Of a stretch of DNA of 64,000 bases, positions 50,424-59,938 are shown piece after piece. Location: contig NZ_CANMVK010000001.1 of NCBI RefSeq assembly GCF_947501405.1, forward strand, positions 744,001 through 808,000, written 5' to 3'. The notes beneath the pieces are model-generated. The model was not told the DNA's origin, made no database searches, and saw only the letters and a list, made by a program, of their open reading frames with translations. This DNA comes from an uncultured Hoeflea sp. (lineage in GTDB: Bacteria > Pseudomonadota > Alphaproteobacteria > Rhizobiales > Rhizobiaceae). Both the position numbers and the translations under genes were made by a program. Every line of letters starts with the position of its first letter. The stretch's first letter is position 1.

Positions 50424-51563
50424 ATGAACACCGAGATGATTTTGACGAATGCCCGCCTTGTGCTCGAAGACGGGATCATCGACGGCACGCTGGTGGTGCG
50501 CGACGGCAAGATCGCGGAGATTGCCGAGGGCCACACGGACAAGGGGCTGGATCTGGAAGGCGATTATCTGGTTCCGGGCCTGGTGGAGCTGCACACCGAT
50601 CATCTGGAAGCGCATTACTCGCCACGGCCCGGGATACGCTGGAACGCGATATCGGCGATCCAGGCGCATGACGCGCAGATCGCAGCCTCGGGAATCACCA
50701 CGGTGTTTGACTGTCTCCGGCTCGGCTCTGATGCCGATGACGGGTACAAGGTGGGCGAGATGCGCGCCATCGCAGACGCGCTGGCCGAGGCCCGGGCGGA
50801 AAAACGCCTGCGCGCCGATCATCTCATTCATCTGCGCTGCGAAGTCTCGGCGGCCGATGTGCTCGATCATTTTGCCGATTTTCAGACCGATGCGCAGGTG
50901 CGTCTGGCGTCGCTGATGGATCACGCGCCTGGCCAGCGGCAATTCCAGACCATGGAGCAGTATACCTTCTACTACAAAACCAAACGCGGGCTCTCCGACG
51001 AGGCCTTCGCCCATTTTGTGGCCCGTCGGCAGGCGGCCTCGGCGCGCTATTCCGACAGCCACCGCAAGGCGCTTGCCAAAGCCTGCACTGATCGCGGCAT
51101 CACCATCGCCAGCCATGATGACGCCACGCTGGCGCATGTCGAGGAGGCGAGCGGGTTCGGGGTCAGGCTTGCGGAGTTTCCCACCAGCATCGAGGCGGCG
51201 CATGCCTCGCACGACGCCGGCATGAGTGTGCTCATGGGAGCGCCGAACGTGGTCCGCGGCGGATCGCATTCGGGAAACATCGCCGCCACTGATCTGGCGA
51301 TGGCAGGCGTTCTCGATGTGCTGTCGTCGGACTATGTGCCGATCAGCCTGATCCATGCGCCGTTCGTGCTCGCCGACGAGATCGAGGATCTCGATCTGGC
51401 GTCGGCAATCCGGCTGGTGACAGCGACGCCCGCCAGGACCGTCGGTCTTGATGATCGCGGCAGTCTGAGTGTGGGCAAGCGCGCAGACCTGGTGCGGGTG
51501 CGGCGTGAAAGCGGCGTGCCGGTGGTGCGTTCGGTCTGGCGTGAAGGCGAGCGGGTGGCGTGA
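50424..51563 (+). CDS. phnM: Alpha-D-ribose 1-methylphosphonate 5-triphosphate diphosphatase PhnM
   Basis: 'TNARLVLEDGIIDGTLVVRDGKIAEI', 'LVPGLVELHTDHLEAHYSPRPGIRW', 'MGAPNVVRGGSHSGNIAA'. Confidence 0.96.
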   Translation: MNTEMILTNARLVLEDGIIDGTLVVRDGKIAEIAEGHTDKGLDLEGDYLVPGLVELHTDHLEAHYSPRPGIRWNAISAIQAHDAQIAASGITTVFDCLRLGSDADDGYKVGEMRAIADALAEARAEKRLRADHLIHLRCEVSAADVLDHFADFQTDAQVRLASLMDHAPGQRQFQTMEQYTFYYKTKRGLSDEAFAHFVARRQAASARYSDSHRKALAKACTDRGITIASHDDATLAHVEEASGFGVRLAEFPTSIEAAHASHDAGMSVLMGAPNVVRGGSHSGNIAATDLAMAGVLDVLSSDYVPISLIHAPFVLADEIEDLDLASAIRLVTATPARTVGLDDRGSLSVGKRADLVRVRRESGVPVVRSVWREGERVA

Positions 51564-52168
51564 TGATTGCCGTGGCCGAAGGCTCGGAAAGGGCGCGCCT
51601 GGCCGGGCGGCTGATCGTTGTGCTGGGGCCGAGCGGCGCGGGCAAGGATACCTTGATGTCGATCGCCCGCACGGCTTTTGCCGGGCGCGAGGATGTGCTG
51701 TTTGTCCGCCGGGTGATCACGCGGCCGGCTGATCCCGGTTCGGAAGGCCACGAGCCGATGAGCGAAGAGGCCTTTGACGCGGCACTCGATGACGGCCGGT
51801 TTTCGCTGACATGGGCCGCCAATGGCCTTCGCTACGGATTGCCGCGCGAGATCGAAACGCATTTGTCTGCGGGCCATGTGGCGGTGGTCAATGGCTCGCG
51901 CGGGGCCTGGGGCGTCATCCGCGAGGTGTTTCCCGGTTCGGTTTCGGTGGAAATCCGGGTGGATGCCGATACGCTGGCGCGGCGTCTTCAGGCGCGCGGG
52001 CGTGAAAGCCGGCCGGAGATCGAAGCGCGGCTCAAGCGGGCGAGGGCCTTGCAAGAAGGATTTACCGCCGATCACGTGATCGACAATTCCGGGGATGCGC
52101 AGATTGCGGGCGCAGAGCTCGCGGCACTTATCGGCAAGGTGCTGGCCGACAAGTCGCTGGTTGAATAG
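51560..52168 (+). CDS. phnN: Ribose 1,5-bisphosphokinase PhnN
   Basis: 'LIVVLGPSGAGKDTLMSIARTAF', 'VRRVITRPADPGSEGHEPMSEEAF'. Confidence 0.95.
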   Translation: MMIAVAEGSERARLAGRLIVVLGPSGAGKDTLMSIARTAFAGREDVLFVRRVITRPADPGSEGHEPMSEEAFDAALDDGRFSLTWAANGLRYGLPREIETHLSAGHVAVVNGSRGAWGVIREVFPGSVSVEIRVDADTLARRLQARGRESRPEIEARLKRARALQEGFTADHVIDNSGDAQIAGAELAALIGKVLADKSLVE

Positions 52169-52179
52169 CCGCCTCTTGA

Positions 52180-52446
52180 TCAGTCGTCCTCGTCGACGTC
52201 GGGGCCGCCGTCGAGCCGGTGTTTGATCGCCAGCGCATAAATCACATTGAGCACGTTGCGATCCTGTACATTCGGATCGCTGAGCGCCAGCAACGAGGCG
52301 CGCACCAACCGCTTGCTGGTGGCCTTGGGGCATTGCTCGAAGACGTAATCATGAAGTTGCACGTCCGACAGGCCCATATAGGCACCTTCGATCAGCGCAT
52401 CGTAGACTTTGCGGATTTTCTTTTTCTGCGGCACTTGCGCCTCCAC
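52180..52446 (-). CDS. Conserved hypothetical protein, 88 aa
   Basis: Coherent reading frame 'KKKIRKVYDALIEGAYMGLSDVQLHDYVFEQCPKATSKRLVRASLLALSDPNVQDRNVLNVIYALAIKHRLDGG', acidic C-terminus. Confidence 0.72.
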   Translation of the reverse strand: MEAQVPQKKKIRKVYDALIEGAYMGLSDVQLHDYVFEQCPKATSKRLVRASLLALSDPNVQDRNVLNVIYALAIKHRLDGGPDVDEDD

Positions 52447-52845
52447 CGGTTGGCTTTGGGGAGTTGAGTTGCCTGAGCAATAGGCAGGTCCTTTGTCACA
52501 AACAACCGGTGCCGGGCGTCATCTTGCGGTTCTCATGCAGTGCGGGAAGTGGCTGGCCAATCAAAGCGCCGATGCGGCCCTTTGGTCCGTTGACTGCGAC
52601 ACCGGGCGGGCGGTGTGGTGAACCGCTGTGGGCGATTGCGATACAGGTGTCGATGCTTGCGCGGCCAATACACGGTTCCGCGTGTATATGCGAAATCTTG
52701 CACCCCAGTTTTTAATTGAAACTGAAGGGCCAAGGCGGAAGATCAAACATAATGAATGGATGCCTTACGCCCGGAATGATGCCGGGTGGCCTGCAATGAT
52801 TGCATTACGACCGGCGGCGGCGACAGCAATTTGTTGTGGGGGAAA

Positions 52846-54771
52846 ATGGGACGGATATCTTTTCGGAAGCGCTCGGGCGAAACCGAGGCTTCGGCACGCA
52901 GCATCACTCAGAAAATCGCGATCACCGTGATCCTGGTCAATCTTCTTGGCCTGGTGGTGACAAGCTTTGCGATTTCGCGGATGTCTGGTGCCAACCAGAT
53001 GGAAACCGCTGAGCGCAACTGGGTCAAAGATACCGCGCAGATCGGCGGCCAGGCGGCCGGCGGCGTCAAGTGGGGCAAGACAGAGGCAGTGCGCTCTGCT
53101 TACCAACTGTTCCGCGACGAGCCCAAGCTGGCGCTGACCGGTTTTGCGGCCTTCAATCAGGCCGGGGACCGGATCGACCAGTGGACACGGTCGGAGAACC
53201 CGGATGCAAGCCTGAGCGATGTGCTGTCGGCAAATCCTGGCGCGCTCAGCGAGGCCACGATAGTCGAAACTGCCGATTCCGTGGTTATCGCCGCACCGCT
53301 TCCGCCAGGAAAAGACGGCGTCTCGATCGGCCAGATCAAGACCGTGTGGACCACAGCCGCCATCGCCGCCTCGGCACGTGATTTCGCGCTCAAGGCCATG
53401 GCGTCGCAGATTGTCGTGCTGGTTCTTTCCGTAGGCATGCTGCTGTTTGCCATGCGCCGTTTCGTCGGTCGGCCGCTGGCCGAGGTCAACAGCAGGATTG
53501 TGGAACTGCAGGCCGGCGATATCGATTCTGAAATCCCGCACTCGGACAAGGGCGACGAGATCGGTGTTGTCGCCCGCGCGCTCTCAGCCTTTTGCGAAGC
53601 TTCGCGCGCCAAACTTGCGGCCGACGCCGACGCGGCGCGTCAGCGCGAAGCGCTCGACGTTGAACGCCAGGCCAATATGAGCCAGTCCGAAAGCGCGGCG
53701 CAGGCGCAGCGGCAGGTGGTTGAAGAGCTGGGCAAGGCTCTGGAAAAGCTCGCTGCAGGCGATTTGACTGCGCGGGTGCCGGATCTGGATGGTGAGTTCG
53801 CGGCCCTTCAGGACAATTTCAACCGTGCGCTCTCGGCACTTGAGAGCACTGTCACCACCATCAGTGACACCCAGCAATCGGTTCGTGAGGCGTCGGGCAG
53901 CCTCGGCTCGTCTACCGATGAACTGGCCCGGCGCACCGAACAGCAAGCCGCCGCGCTGGAAGAGACCGCCGCAGCGCTTGATGAGATTACGGCGACCGTC
54001 AAGGCTTCGTCCGAACAGGCGTCCGAGGCCGGCGAACTGGTGGACTCCACGCGCGAAACCGCAACATCTTCGGCCGAAGTGGTGCGTTCGGCGATCACTG
54101 CCATGAGCCAGATTGAGGAATCTTCGGCGCGCATCGCCCAGATCCTCAAGGTGATCGACGACATCGCGTTCCAGACCAATCTTCTGGCTCTCAATGCCGG
54201 TGTCGAGGCCGCACGCGCGGGCGAAGCCGGCAAGGGCTTTGCGGTGGTTGCACAGGAAGTGCGCGATCTCGCCGGGCGATCGGCCACGGCCGCAAAGGAA
54301 ATCAAGGAGCTGATCGAGCAAAGCAGTGTCCAGGTTTCAAGCGGTGTCGAGCTTGTCAACAAGAGCGGCGATTCCATGGGCCGGATCGAGGATCAGATCA
54401 CCCAGGTGGCCGCCAAGATCGGCGTGATTTCGACATCGGCGCGCGAGCAGGCGACCGGCCTGTCGCAGATCAACACCGCGATCAACGAGATGGACACCAT
54501 GACGCAACAGAACGCGGCCATGGTCCAGGACAGCAACATGTCGTCGCAGAAGCTTGCCGGCGAATGCGAGCGTCTTGCCGGCGTCGTGCGGTCCTTCACA
54601 CTGACCGGTGGAGCGTCCCACGGCCACCAGGCGTCAGCGCCCCGGCCGCAGGCGCCAGCGCCCCAGCCAAAGGCGCAGCAACAACCGCGAGCCGTTTCCG
54701 GCGGAGCAGTTCATCAATCCCACGGCAATGCGGCGCTCGCCCATGACGAAGCGAGCTGGGAAGAATTCTAG
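52846..54771 (+). CDS. Methyl-accepting chemotaxis protein with C-terminal CheR/CheB-type pentapeptide
   Basis: Two TM segments, HAMP, signalling hairpin '[45 protein letters not shown]', C-terminal 'EASWEEF'. Confidence 0.95.
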   Translation: MGRISFRKRSGETEASARSITQKIAITVILVNLLGLVVTSFAISRMSGANQMETAERNWVKDTAQIGGQAAGGVKWGKTEAVRSAYQLFRDEPKLALTGFAAFNQAGDRIDQWTRSENPDASLSDVLSANPGALSEATIVETADSVVIAAPLPPGKDGVSIGQIKTVWTTAAIAASARDFALKAMASQIVVLVLSVGMLLFAMRRFVGRPLAEVNSRIVELQAGDIDSEIPHSDKGDEIGVVARALSAFCEASRAKLAADADAARQREALDVERQANMSQSESAAQAQRQVVEELGKALEKLAAGDLTARVPDLDGEFAALQDNFNRALSALESTVTTISDTQQSVREASGSLGSSTDELARRTEQQAAALEETAAALDEITATVKASSEQASEAGELVDSTRETATSSAEVVRSAITAMSQIEESSARIAQILKVIDDIAFQTNLLALNAGVEAARAGEAGKGFAVVAQEVRDLAGRSATAAKEIKELIEQSSVQVSSGVELVNKSGDSMGRIEDQITQVAAKIGVISTSAREQATGLSQINTAINEMDTMTQQNAAMVQDSNMSSQKLAGECERLAGVVRSFTLTGGASHGHQASAPRPQAPAPQPKAQQQPRAVSGGAVHQSHGNAALAHDEASWEEF

Positions 54772-54850
54772 GCCTGTGCAACCCATCCAGCGCAGCCTGG
54801 TGACCAATCACATCCAAACCCATCACCACCACAACGAGGAGAAGCATGCA

Positions 54851-55435
54851 ATGAACACCAACCGTCTTATGGCCGCCCTGCTGCTTGCAGGAACTGTCAC
54901 TTTCGCCCCCGCGGCCCTTGCCGAAGAGGCCCACGTGGCTCCGGTCAAGGAATTCATCACCGAGAATGTCGAGGCCTGGCTCACCGATCCAGTCGTGGTT
55001 GGGGCGATCAAGAAGCAGAACGCCGAGACTGCGAACTACGCGCAGGCCGACATCGACAAGCTCGATCAGGACTGGCGCGCCCAGGCGACCGCCGCCGACA
55101 AGCCCTTCGTCAACGAGGTGCTGGCGCGTGAACTGTCCAAGTTCCTCAAGCAGAAGAAGGACGGCGCTGAAGGCATGATCACCGAAATGTTCGTCATGGA
55201 TGCCAAGGGCCTCAATGTCGGCCAGAGCGATATCACCTCCGACTACTGGCAGGGCGATGAAGCCAAATGGCAAAAGACCTATGGCGCCGGCGCCGCCGTG
55301 GTGTTTGTCGACGAAGTCGAACAGGACGAATCCACCCAGGCACTGCAGTCGCAGGCCAGCGTGACGATCACAGACCCCGAGAGCGGCGAGCCGATCGGCG
55401 CGATCACCGTCGGTATCAATCTCGACATGCTCTGA
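54851..55435 (+). CDS. Secreted, free-standing Cache/PDC-like sensor domain protein
   Basis: Signal peptide 'MNTNRLMAALLLAGTVTFAPAALAEE'; 'EMFVMDAKGLNVGQSDITSDYWQGDEAKWQKTY', 'VTITDPESGEPIGAITVGINLDML'; no TM or effector domain. Confidence 0.78.
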   Translation: MNTNRLMAALLLAGTVTFAPAALAEEAHVAPVKEFITENVEAWLTDPVVVGAIKKQNAETANYAQADIDKLDQDWRAQATAADKPFVNEVLARELSKFLKQKKDGAEGMITEMFVMDAKGLNVGQSDITSDYWQGDEAKWQKTYGAGAAVVFVDEVEQDESTQALQSQASVTITDPESGEPIGAITVGINLDML

Positions 55436-55686
55436 TCGACTAACGGATTTTCGCCATCGGGCTCCGGGTTGATCCCGGTCCCCGGTGGCGTGTCCTTCAT
55501 CTGCTGCATTTTGCCGCCGCGTATTCATTCCGCTCGGGACGAAAACGCGGCGGTTGCTTTTTATATGGTGACAGCCACCGCGCCCGATTGCGCAGCCCTT
55601 CAGCCGGGGCCATGATGGAATGACCTTAGGGAGTGGCCATGGGCTGCAATCTTGGCCCGGGGCAGATGGATGGTGAGAAGGCTTTC

Positions 55687-56523
55687 ATGAAACTCGTGCA
55701 TATTTCAGACATCCACATTCATTCCAAGCCCATTCACGGGCTCGATCCGGTGGCCAATTTCCGCGCCTGCCTGGCCTATGTGGAAGCCCATGACATGGAT
55801 GCCGACAAGGTGGTGATCACCGGCGATCTGACCCATTGCGGAGACGAGCGCAGTTACCGGGATCTGGCGGAAATCCTGGAAGCCAGTCCGCTCAAGGACA
55901 AGCTCGCGCCGCGGCTGATGATCGGCAATCATGATGATCGCGAGACCTTCGCATCGGTGTTTTCTGCGGTCCCGCGCGACGCCGGCGGCTTCGTGCAGTG
56001 GACCGAGGAGACACCGCAAGGCCTGTTTGTCTATATGGACACGGTCGATCAGGGCCGGCATGGCGGGCTCTATTGCGAGGCGCGGATGGCGTGGCTGTCA
56101 GCGGTTCTGACTGCTGCGAGGGCGAGCGGGCAGCGAGTCTATCTCTTCATGCACCATAATCCGGTGCGCGTGCATGTCGCCAATGCCGACATTATCGGGC
56201 TGTTCAATCTGCGCGAAGTGCAGGCGCTGCTCAAAAGCTTCAATGACGTGATTTCCCATATGTTTTTTGGCCATTGCCACTATTCGCTCAGCGGCTCGCT
56301 GGGCGGGATTTCGTATTCGGCGCCGCGGTCGACCAATCATCCCAGCTGGCCCGATTTCCTGGGCCCCATAAATCGCTCGGGCCATGGCGAACTCGCGCCC
56401 AACTACAATGTGTGCTTTCTTGGCGATGACAGCACGGTGGTGCATTCGATCGATTTTCTCGATGCCGGAAAGGTGCAATGGACGGTCGAGGACGACACGT
56501 TGCTGACGAAGGTGCGGATCTGA
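55687..56523 (+). CDS. Metallophosphoesterase (class III cyclic nucleotide phosphodiesterase-like)
   Basis: 'LVHISDIHIHSKPIHGLDP', 'VVITGDLTHCGDE', 'MIGNHDDRETF', 'MHHNPV', 'FFGHCHYS'. Confidence 0.85.
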   Translation: MKLVHISDIHIHSKPIHGLDPVANFRACLAYVEAHDMDADKVVITGDLTHCGDERSYRDLAEILEASPLKDKLAPRLMIGNHDDRETFASVFSAVPRDAGGFVQWTEETPQGLFVYMDTVDQGRHGGLYCEARMAWLSAVLTAARASGQRVYLFMHHNPVRVHVANADIIGLFNLREVQALLKSFNDVISHMFFGHCHYSLSGSLGGISYSAPRSTNHPSWPDFLGPINRSGHGELAPNYNVCFLGDDSTVVHSIDFLDAGKVQWTVEDDTLLTKVRI

Positions 56524-56549
56524 TCCGGCCGGTTGGTGCCTAGGGCGAT

Positions 56550-56582
56550 TATACAAAAGACAGTGACATTGACATTTGTATA
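56550..56582. promoter_or_regulatory. Inverted repeat/operator candidate upstream of transketolase-RLP operon
   Basis: TATACAAA-N17-TTTGTATA, 8 bp perfect arms, immediately upstream of the ORF; overlaps TTGACA. Confidence 0.55.
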
Positions 56583-56592
56583 GTCTCGGGCG

Positions 56593-57549
56593 ATGGTCAC
56601 CCCGAAAAGGGAGACTGCCGTGCGCAACAAACGTTCGACCGAAGAGGTGGCCTTGGGGATACGCAGGCGGGTGTTCGAGCACTCGATGCGCAACAATGGC
56701 GGATATCTCAGCCAGGCCTGTTCCGCCGCCGAGCAACTGGCTTTCTTGTACAACGAAGCGCTCAATCTTGGCGAGCCGGTGCTGCCCGCCGTGCCCAAGC
56801 CGTTTGCCGGTGTGCCGTCGGCGGACAACTCCGACTACGTAACCGGTGCAGGCTACAACGGACCGTTCGAGCCGCAGTTCGACCGGCTGTTCATCGCGCC
56901 CGCGCACTATGCGCTGGTGGCCTATGCGACGCTGATCGAAACCGGCCGCATGGACCCCGAAGGACTGGAGATGTTCAATCAGGACGGATCATCGGTCGAG
57001 ATGATCGGCGCCGAGCATTCGCCGGGCATGGAAGTGCACAACGGCACGCTCGGCATCGGGCTTTCCACCGGCGCCGGGCTGGCCTTCGGGCGCAAGCGGC
57101 GCGGCGACCGCGGCGAGGTCTGCGTGTTCATGTCCGATGGCGAAGTGCAGGAAGGCCAGACCTGGGAAGCGGTGCAGGCAGCAAGCCATCACGGCATCGA
57201 CAATCTCTGGGCGCTGATGGATGTCAACGATCAGCAATGCGACGGGGCGATGGATTCGGTGATGGAGGTGCGCGATATCGCCGCCAAGTTCCGGGCCTTT
57301 GGCGCGGTTTGCGTGGAAATAGACGCCCATGACCTCGACGCCATGCGGCAAGCCAAGGCTGAACCCCATGAGGGACAGCCGCTGATTGTTCTGGCGCGCT
57401 CGTCGCCGACCAAGGGCATGAGCTTTTTGCAGCGGCGGTTTCCAAGACTGCATTATGTCCGCTTCAAATCCGATGAGGAGCGCGCGGAGATGAATGTGTC
57501 CATCGCCGCTGAACTGGGCGTCGAGCCCGTCGAACTGGAGACGCACTGA
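56593..57549 (+). CDS. Transketolase, N-terminal (thiamine diphosphate) subunit
   Basis: 'EHSPGMEVHNGTLGIGLSTGAGLAFGRKRRGDRGEVCVFMSDGEVQEGQTWEAVQAASHHGIDNLWALMDVNDQQCDG'. Confidence 0.9.
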   Translation: MVTPKRETAVRNKRSTEEVALGIRRRVFEHSMRNNGGYLSQACSAAEQLAFLYNEALNLGEPVLPAVPKPFAGVPSADNSDYVTGAGYNGPFEPQFDRLFIAPAHYALVAYATLIETGRMDPEGLEMFNQDGSSVEMIGAEHSPGMEVHNGTLGIGLSTGAGLAFGRKRRGDRGEVCVFMSDGEVQEGQTWEAVQAASHHGIDNLWALMDVNDQQCDGAMDSVMEVRDIAAKFRAFGAVCVEIDAHDLDAMRQAKAEPHEGQPLIVLARSSPTKGMSFLQRRFPRLHYVRFKSDEERAEMNVSIAAELGVEPVELETH

Positions 57550-57550
57550 C

Positions 57551-58555
57551 ATGGTTGAAATGGTCAATCGCCCCTATGCGTCGGCATTCGAGGCCTATGC
57601 GGTCAAAAATCCGGAAGTGTTGTGCCTGTCGGCGGATCTCACTTCGTCCTGCGAGATCGACGGTTTCCGCGACCGGCATCCCGATCAGTTTCTCTCGCTC
57701 GGGATGGCCGAGCAAAACATGATGAGCTTTGCCGGCGGGCTGGGATTGGCCGGCTACCGGCCGTTCCTGCACTCCTTCGGTGTGTTCTTGTACCGCCGTC
57801 CTTACGATCAACTGATCGCCTCGGTCGCCTATCCGCGCCGCAAGGTGCGGCTGATGGGCTTCCTGCCCGGCATCACCACGCCCGGCGGCATGACCCATCA
57901 GGCAATCGAGGATGTGGCGATCATGCGCTCGATCCCGAACATGTCGATCCTGGAAACCGGCGACGCCACCGAGGTGGAGAGTATCTGCGAGGCCGCTGAT
58001 TCCATCGACGGCCCGGTCTATTGCCGGGTGCTGCGCGGCTCGATCCCCCGGCTGTTCGACACGCCGATCAAGGTCGGCGAGATGCGGGAGCTGGCCACGG
58101 GCGCGGATGTGCTGGTGGTAACCTCCGGCATCGCCACTGAAGAGGCGTTGCGTGCCCGCGATGCCCTTTCCGATGCCGGCGTGTCGATCAGGCATCTGCA
58201 CATTCACACCATCAAGCCGTTTAATGAACAGGCGCTGCTTGATCATATCGGATCGGTGGGCAAGGGCGTGGTGGTGCTCGAAAACCATGTGATCGCCGGC
58301 GGTGTCGGGTCGCTGGTGGCCGAGATCATGGCCGAAAACGGTGTCGGCAAGCCGCTGGTGCGGCTCGGGCTCAACGACACTTTTGCGCATGGCGGCTCGC
58401 GCGGCTATCTGATGAAGCATTACGGTCTTGATGCCGGTGCTCTGGTGCGTGGCATTGAGCGTGTGATGGGGATTGAGACCGGCATCGATGAGGCGGCGTT
58501 GTTGAGCGCGCGGGTCGAGGCGGTGCATTCCGCCGTCAAGGCCGAGGCGCTTTGA
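57551..58555 (+). CDS. Transketolase, C-terminal (pyrimidine-binding) subunit
   Basis: 'RHPDQFLSLGMAEQNMMSFAGGLGLAGYRPFLHSFGVFLYRRPYDQLIASVAYPRRKVRLMGFLPGITTPGGMTHQAIEDVAIMRSIPNM'. Confidence 0.9.
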   Translation: MVEMVNRPYASAFEAYAVKNPEVLCLSADLTSSCEIDGFRDRHPDQFLSLGMAEQNMMSFAGGLGLAGYRPFLHSFGVFLYRRPYDQLIASVAYPRRKVRLMGFLPGITTPGGMTHQAIEDVAIMRSIPNMSILETGDATEVESICEAADSIDGPVYCRVLRGSIPRLFDTPIKVGEMRELATGADVLVVTSGIATEEALRARDALSDAGVSIRHLHIHTIKPFNEQALLDHIGSVGKGVVVLENHVIAGGVGSLVAEIMAENGVGKPLVRLGLNDTFAHGGSRGYLMKHYGLDAGALVRGIERVMGIETGIDEAALLSARVEAVHSAVKAEAL

Positions 58556-58557
58556 CA

Positions 58558-59688
58558 ATGGCTGAAGATGACCGGTTCCGGGTTCGCTACAGGCTCAAGG
58601 CAGCGGATTCCGGTGACGCCAAGGCCCGCGCGGTCGGCGTCGCGCTGGAGCAGACGGTGGAGATCCCCGGCGATATCGTGCCGGCGGGCTATATCAGCGA
58701 TGAAATCGTCGGCCGGATCGAAGAGGTCACCGCGCTTGGCGGAGATCTGTTTGAAACCACCATTTCCTACAGCCCCGACAGCGCCGGGACGGAGGTAGTC
58801 CAGCTTCTCAACGTGATCTTCGGCAATTCCTCGATCCAGCAAAATATCCGCGTAGTCGGTTTTGACCCCGGTCCCGCCATACGGACCCGGTTCGCCGGCC
58901 CGCGTTTCGGGATCGAAGGCGTGCGGGCGCGCACCGGGCGCAGCCGCGGCGGGCTGATCTCGCCGGTGATCAAGCCGCAGGGCTCGAGCGTTCGCGAACT
59001 CGCCGGGATCGCCTATCGCTGTGTGCTGGGCGGGGCCGACATCATCAAGGACGATCACGGACTTGCCAACCAGGCCATGGCGCCGTTCCGCGAGCGCGCG
59101 GTGGCGGTCAGCGAGGCGGTGGCCGAGGCCAACGCCAAAACCGGCGGATCGGCCCGTTACTTCGTCAATGTGACAGGCCATAGCGGCTATGCGGTGGATG
59201 AGGCGTTCCAGGCCAAGGAAGCCGGTGCGGGCGGTGTCTTGCTGATGCCCGGCCTGATGGGATTTGGCGTGGTTCAGGCGCTGGCGCGCGATGCCTCTTT
59301 CGATCTGCCGATCATGACCCACCCGAGTTTCACCGGGCCTTTTGTGCTCACACCCGAGACTGGGGTCGATCATGCGTTGATGTATGGTGTCTTCCAGCGG
59401 TTGGCCGGCTCCGATATTTCGGTGTTCCCGAATGTCGGCGGCCGCTTCGGCTTCAGTGCCGAGGAATGCCTGTCGATTGCCGGCGCCTGCCGCGATCCCG
59501 ACGGGCTGGGGCAGCCGATGATGCCGAGCCCCGGCGGCGGCATGAGCGTCGAGCGCGCCGGCGACATGGTGTCGATGTATGGCGAGGATGTGGTCTATCT
59601 GCTCGGCGGCAGCCTGCTGCGGGCGGGCGACAAGATTGCCGACGCGGTGCGCGCCATGCGCGATGCGGTCGACCTGGCCAGCGGATAG
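58558..59688 (+). CDS. RuBisCO-like protein (form IV)
   Basis: 'FAGPRFGIEGVRARTGRSRGGLISPVIKPQGSSVRELAGIAYRCVLGGADIIKDDHGLANQ', 'VNVTGHSGYAVDEAFQAKEAGAGGVLLMPGLMGFG', 'MTHPSFTGPF', 'MPSPGGGMS'. Confidence 0.9.
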   Translation: MAEDDRFRVRYRLKAADSGDAKARAVGVALEQTVEIPGDIVPAGYISDEIVGRIEEVTALGGDLFETTISYSPDSAGTEVVQLLNVIFGNSSIQQNIRVVGFDPGPAIRTRFAGPRFGIEGVRARTGRSRGGLISPVIKPQGSSVRELAGIAYRCVLGGADIIKDDHGLANQAMAPFRERAVAVSEAVAEANAKTGGSARYFVNVTGHSGYAVDEAFQAKEAGAGGVLLMPGLMGFGVVQALARDASFDLPIMTHPSFTGPFVLTPETGVDHALMYGVFQRLAGSDISVFPNVGGRFGFSAEECLSIAGACRDPDGLGQPMMPSPGGGMSVERAGDMVSMYGEDVVYLLGGSLLRAGDKIADAVRAMRDAVDLASG

Positions 59689-59872
59689 ACACAGATCTGC
59701 AAGTGCTTCTGTTTCAACCTGCGGCTCCGGAAGGAACCGGTGCAAGGTTCAGATTTCGCTTGAGCAGCGCATTGCCGCGGCTCGCTTTGCGATGGTGAAA
59801 ATCCTGTTTCGACACCAATCTTGATCTGTTCGGGAAAGTGCCCGGCCTGACACTGACACCTTCGTCTGCCAA

Positions 59873-59904
59873 CAAAAAAGGCCGCATCCGAAGATGCGAC
59901 CTTT
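59873..59904 (-). terminator. Rho-independent terminator of the sugar ABC transporter operon
   Basis: Minus strand AAAGGTCGCATC-TTCG-GATGCGGCCTTTTTTG: 12 bp stem (one T.G), U tract, 35 nt after the SBP stop. Confidence 0.85.
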
Positions 59905-59938
59905 CCATCCTTGGGAGGATGTTGTGTCTGGGTCAGAC

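Noticed and set aside
54600-54720. Pro/Ala/Gln-rich repeat at the MCP C-terminus
   Set aside because: Low-complexity linker to the pentapeptide tether, common in chemoreceptors; not a separate repeat element.
58420-59745. 441-aa minus-strand ORF opposite the RLP
   Set aside because: Antisense shadow; RLP frame shows conserved motifs.
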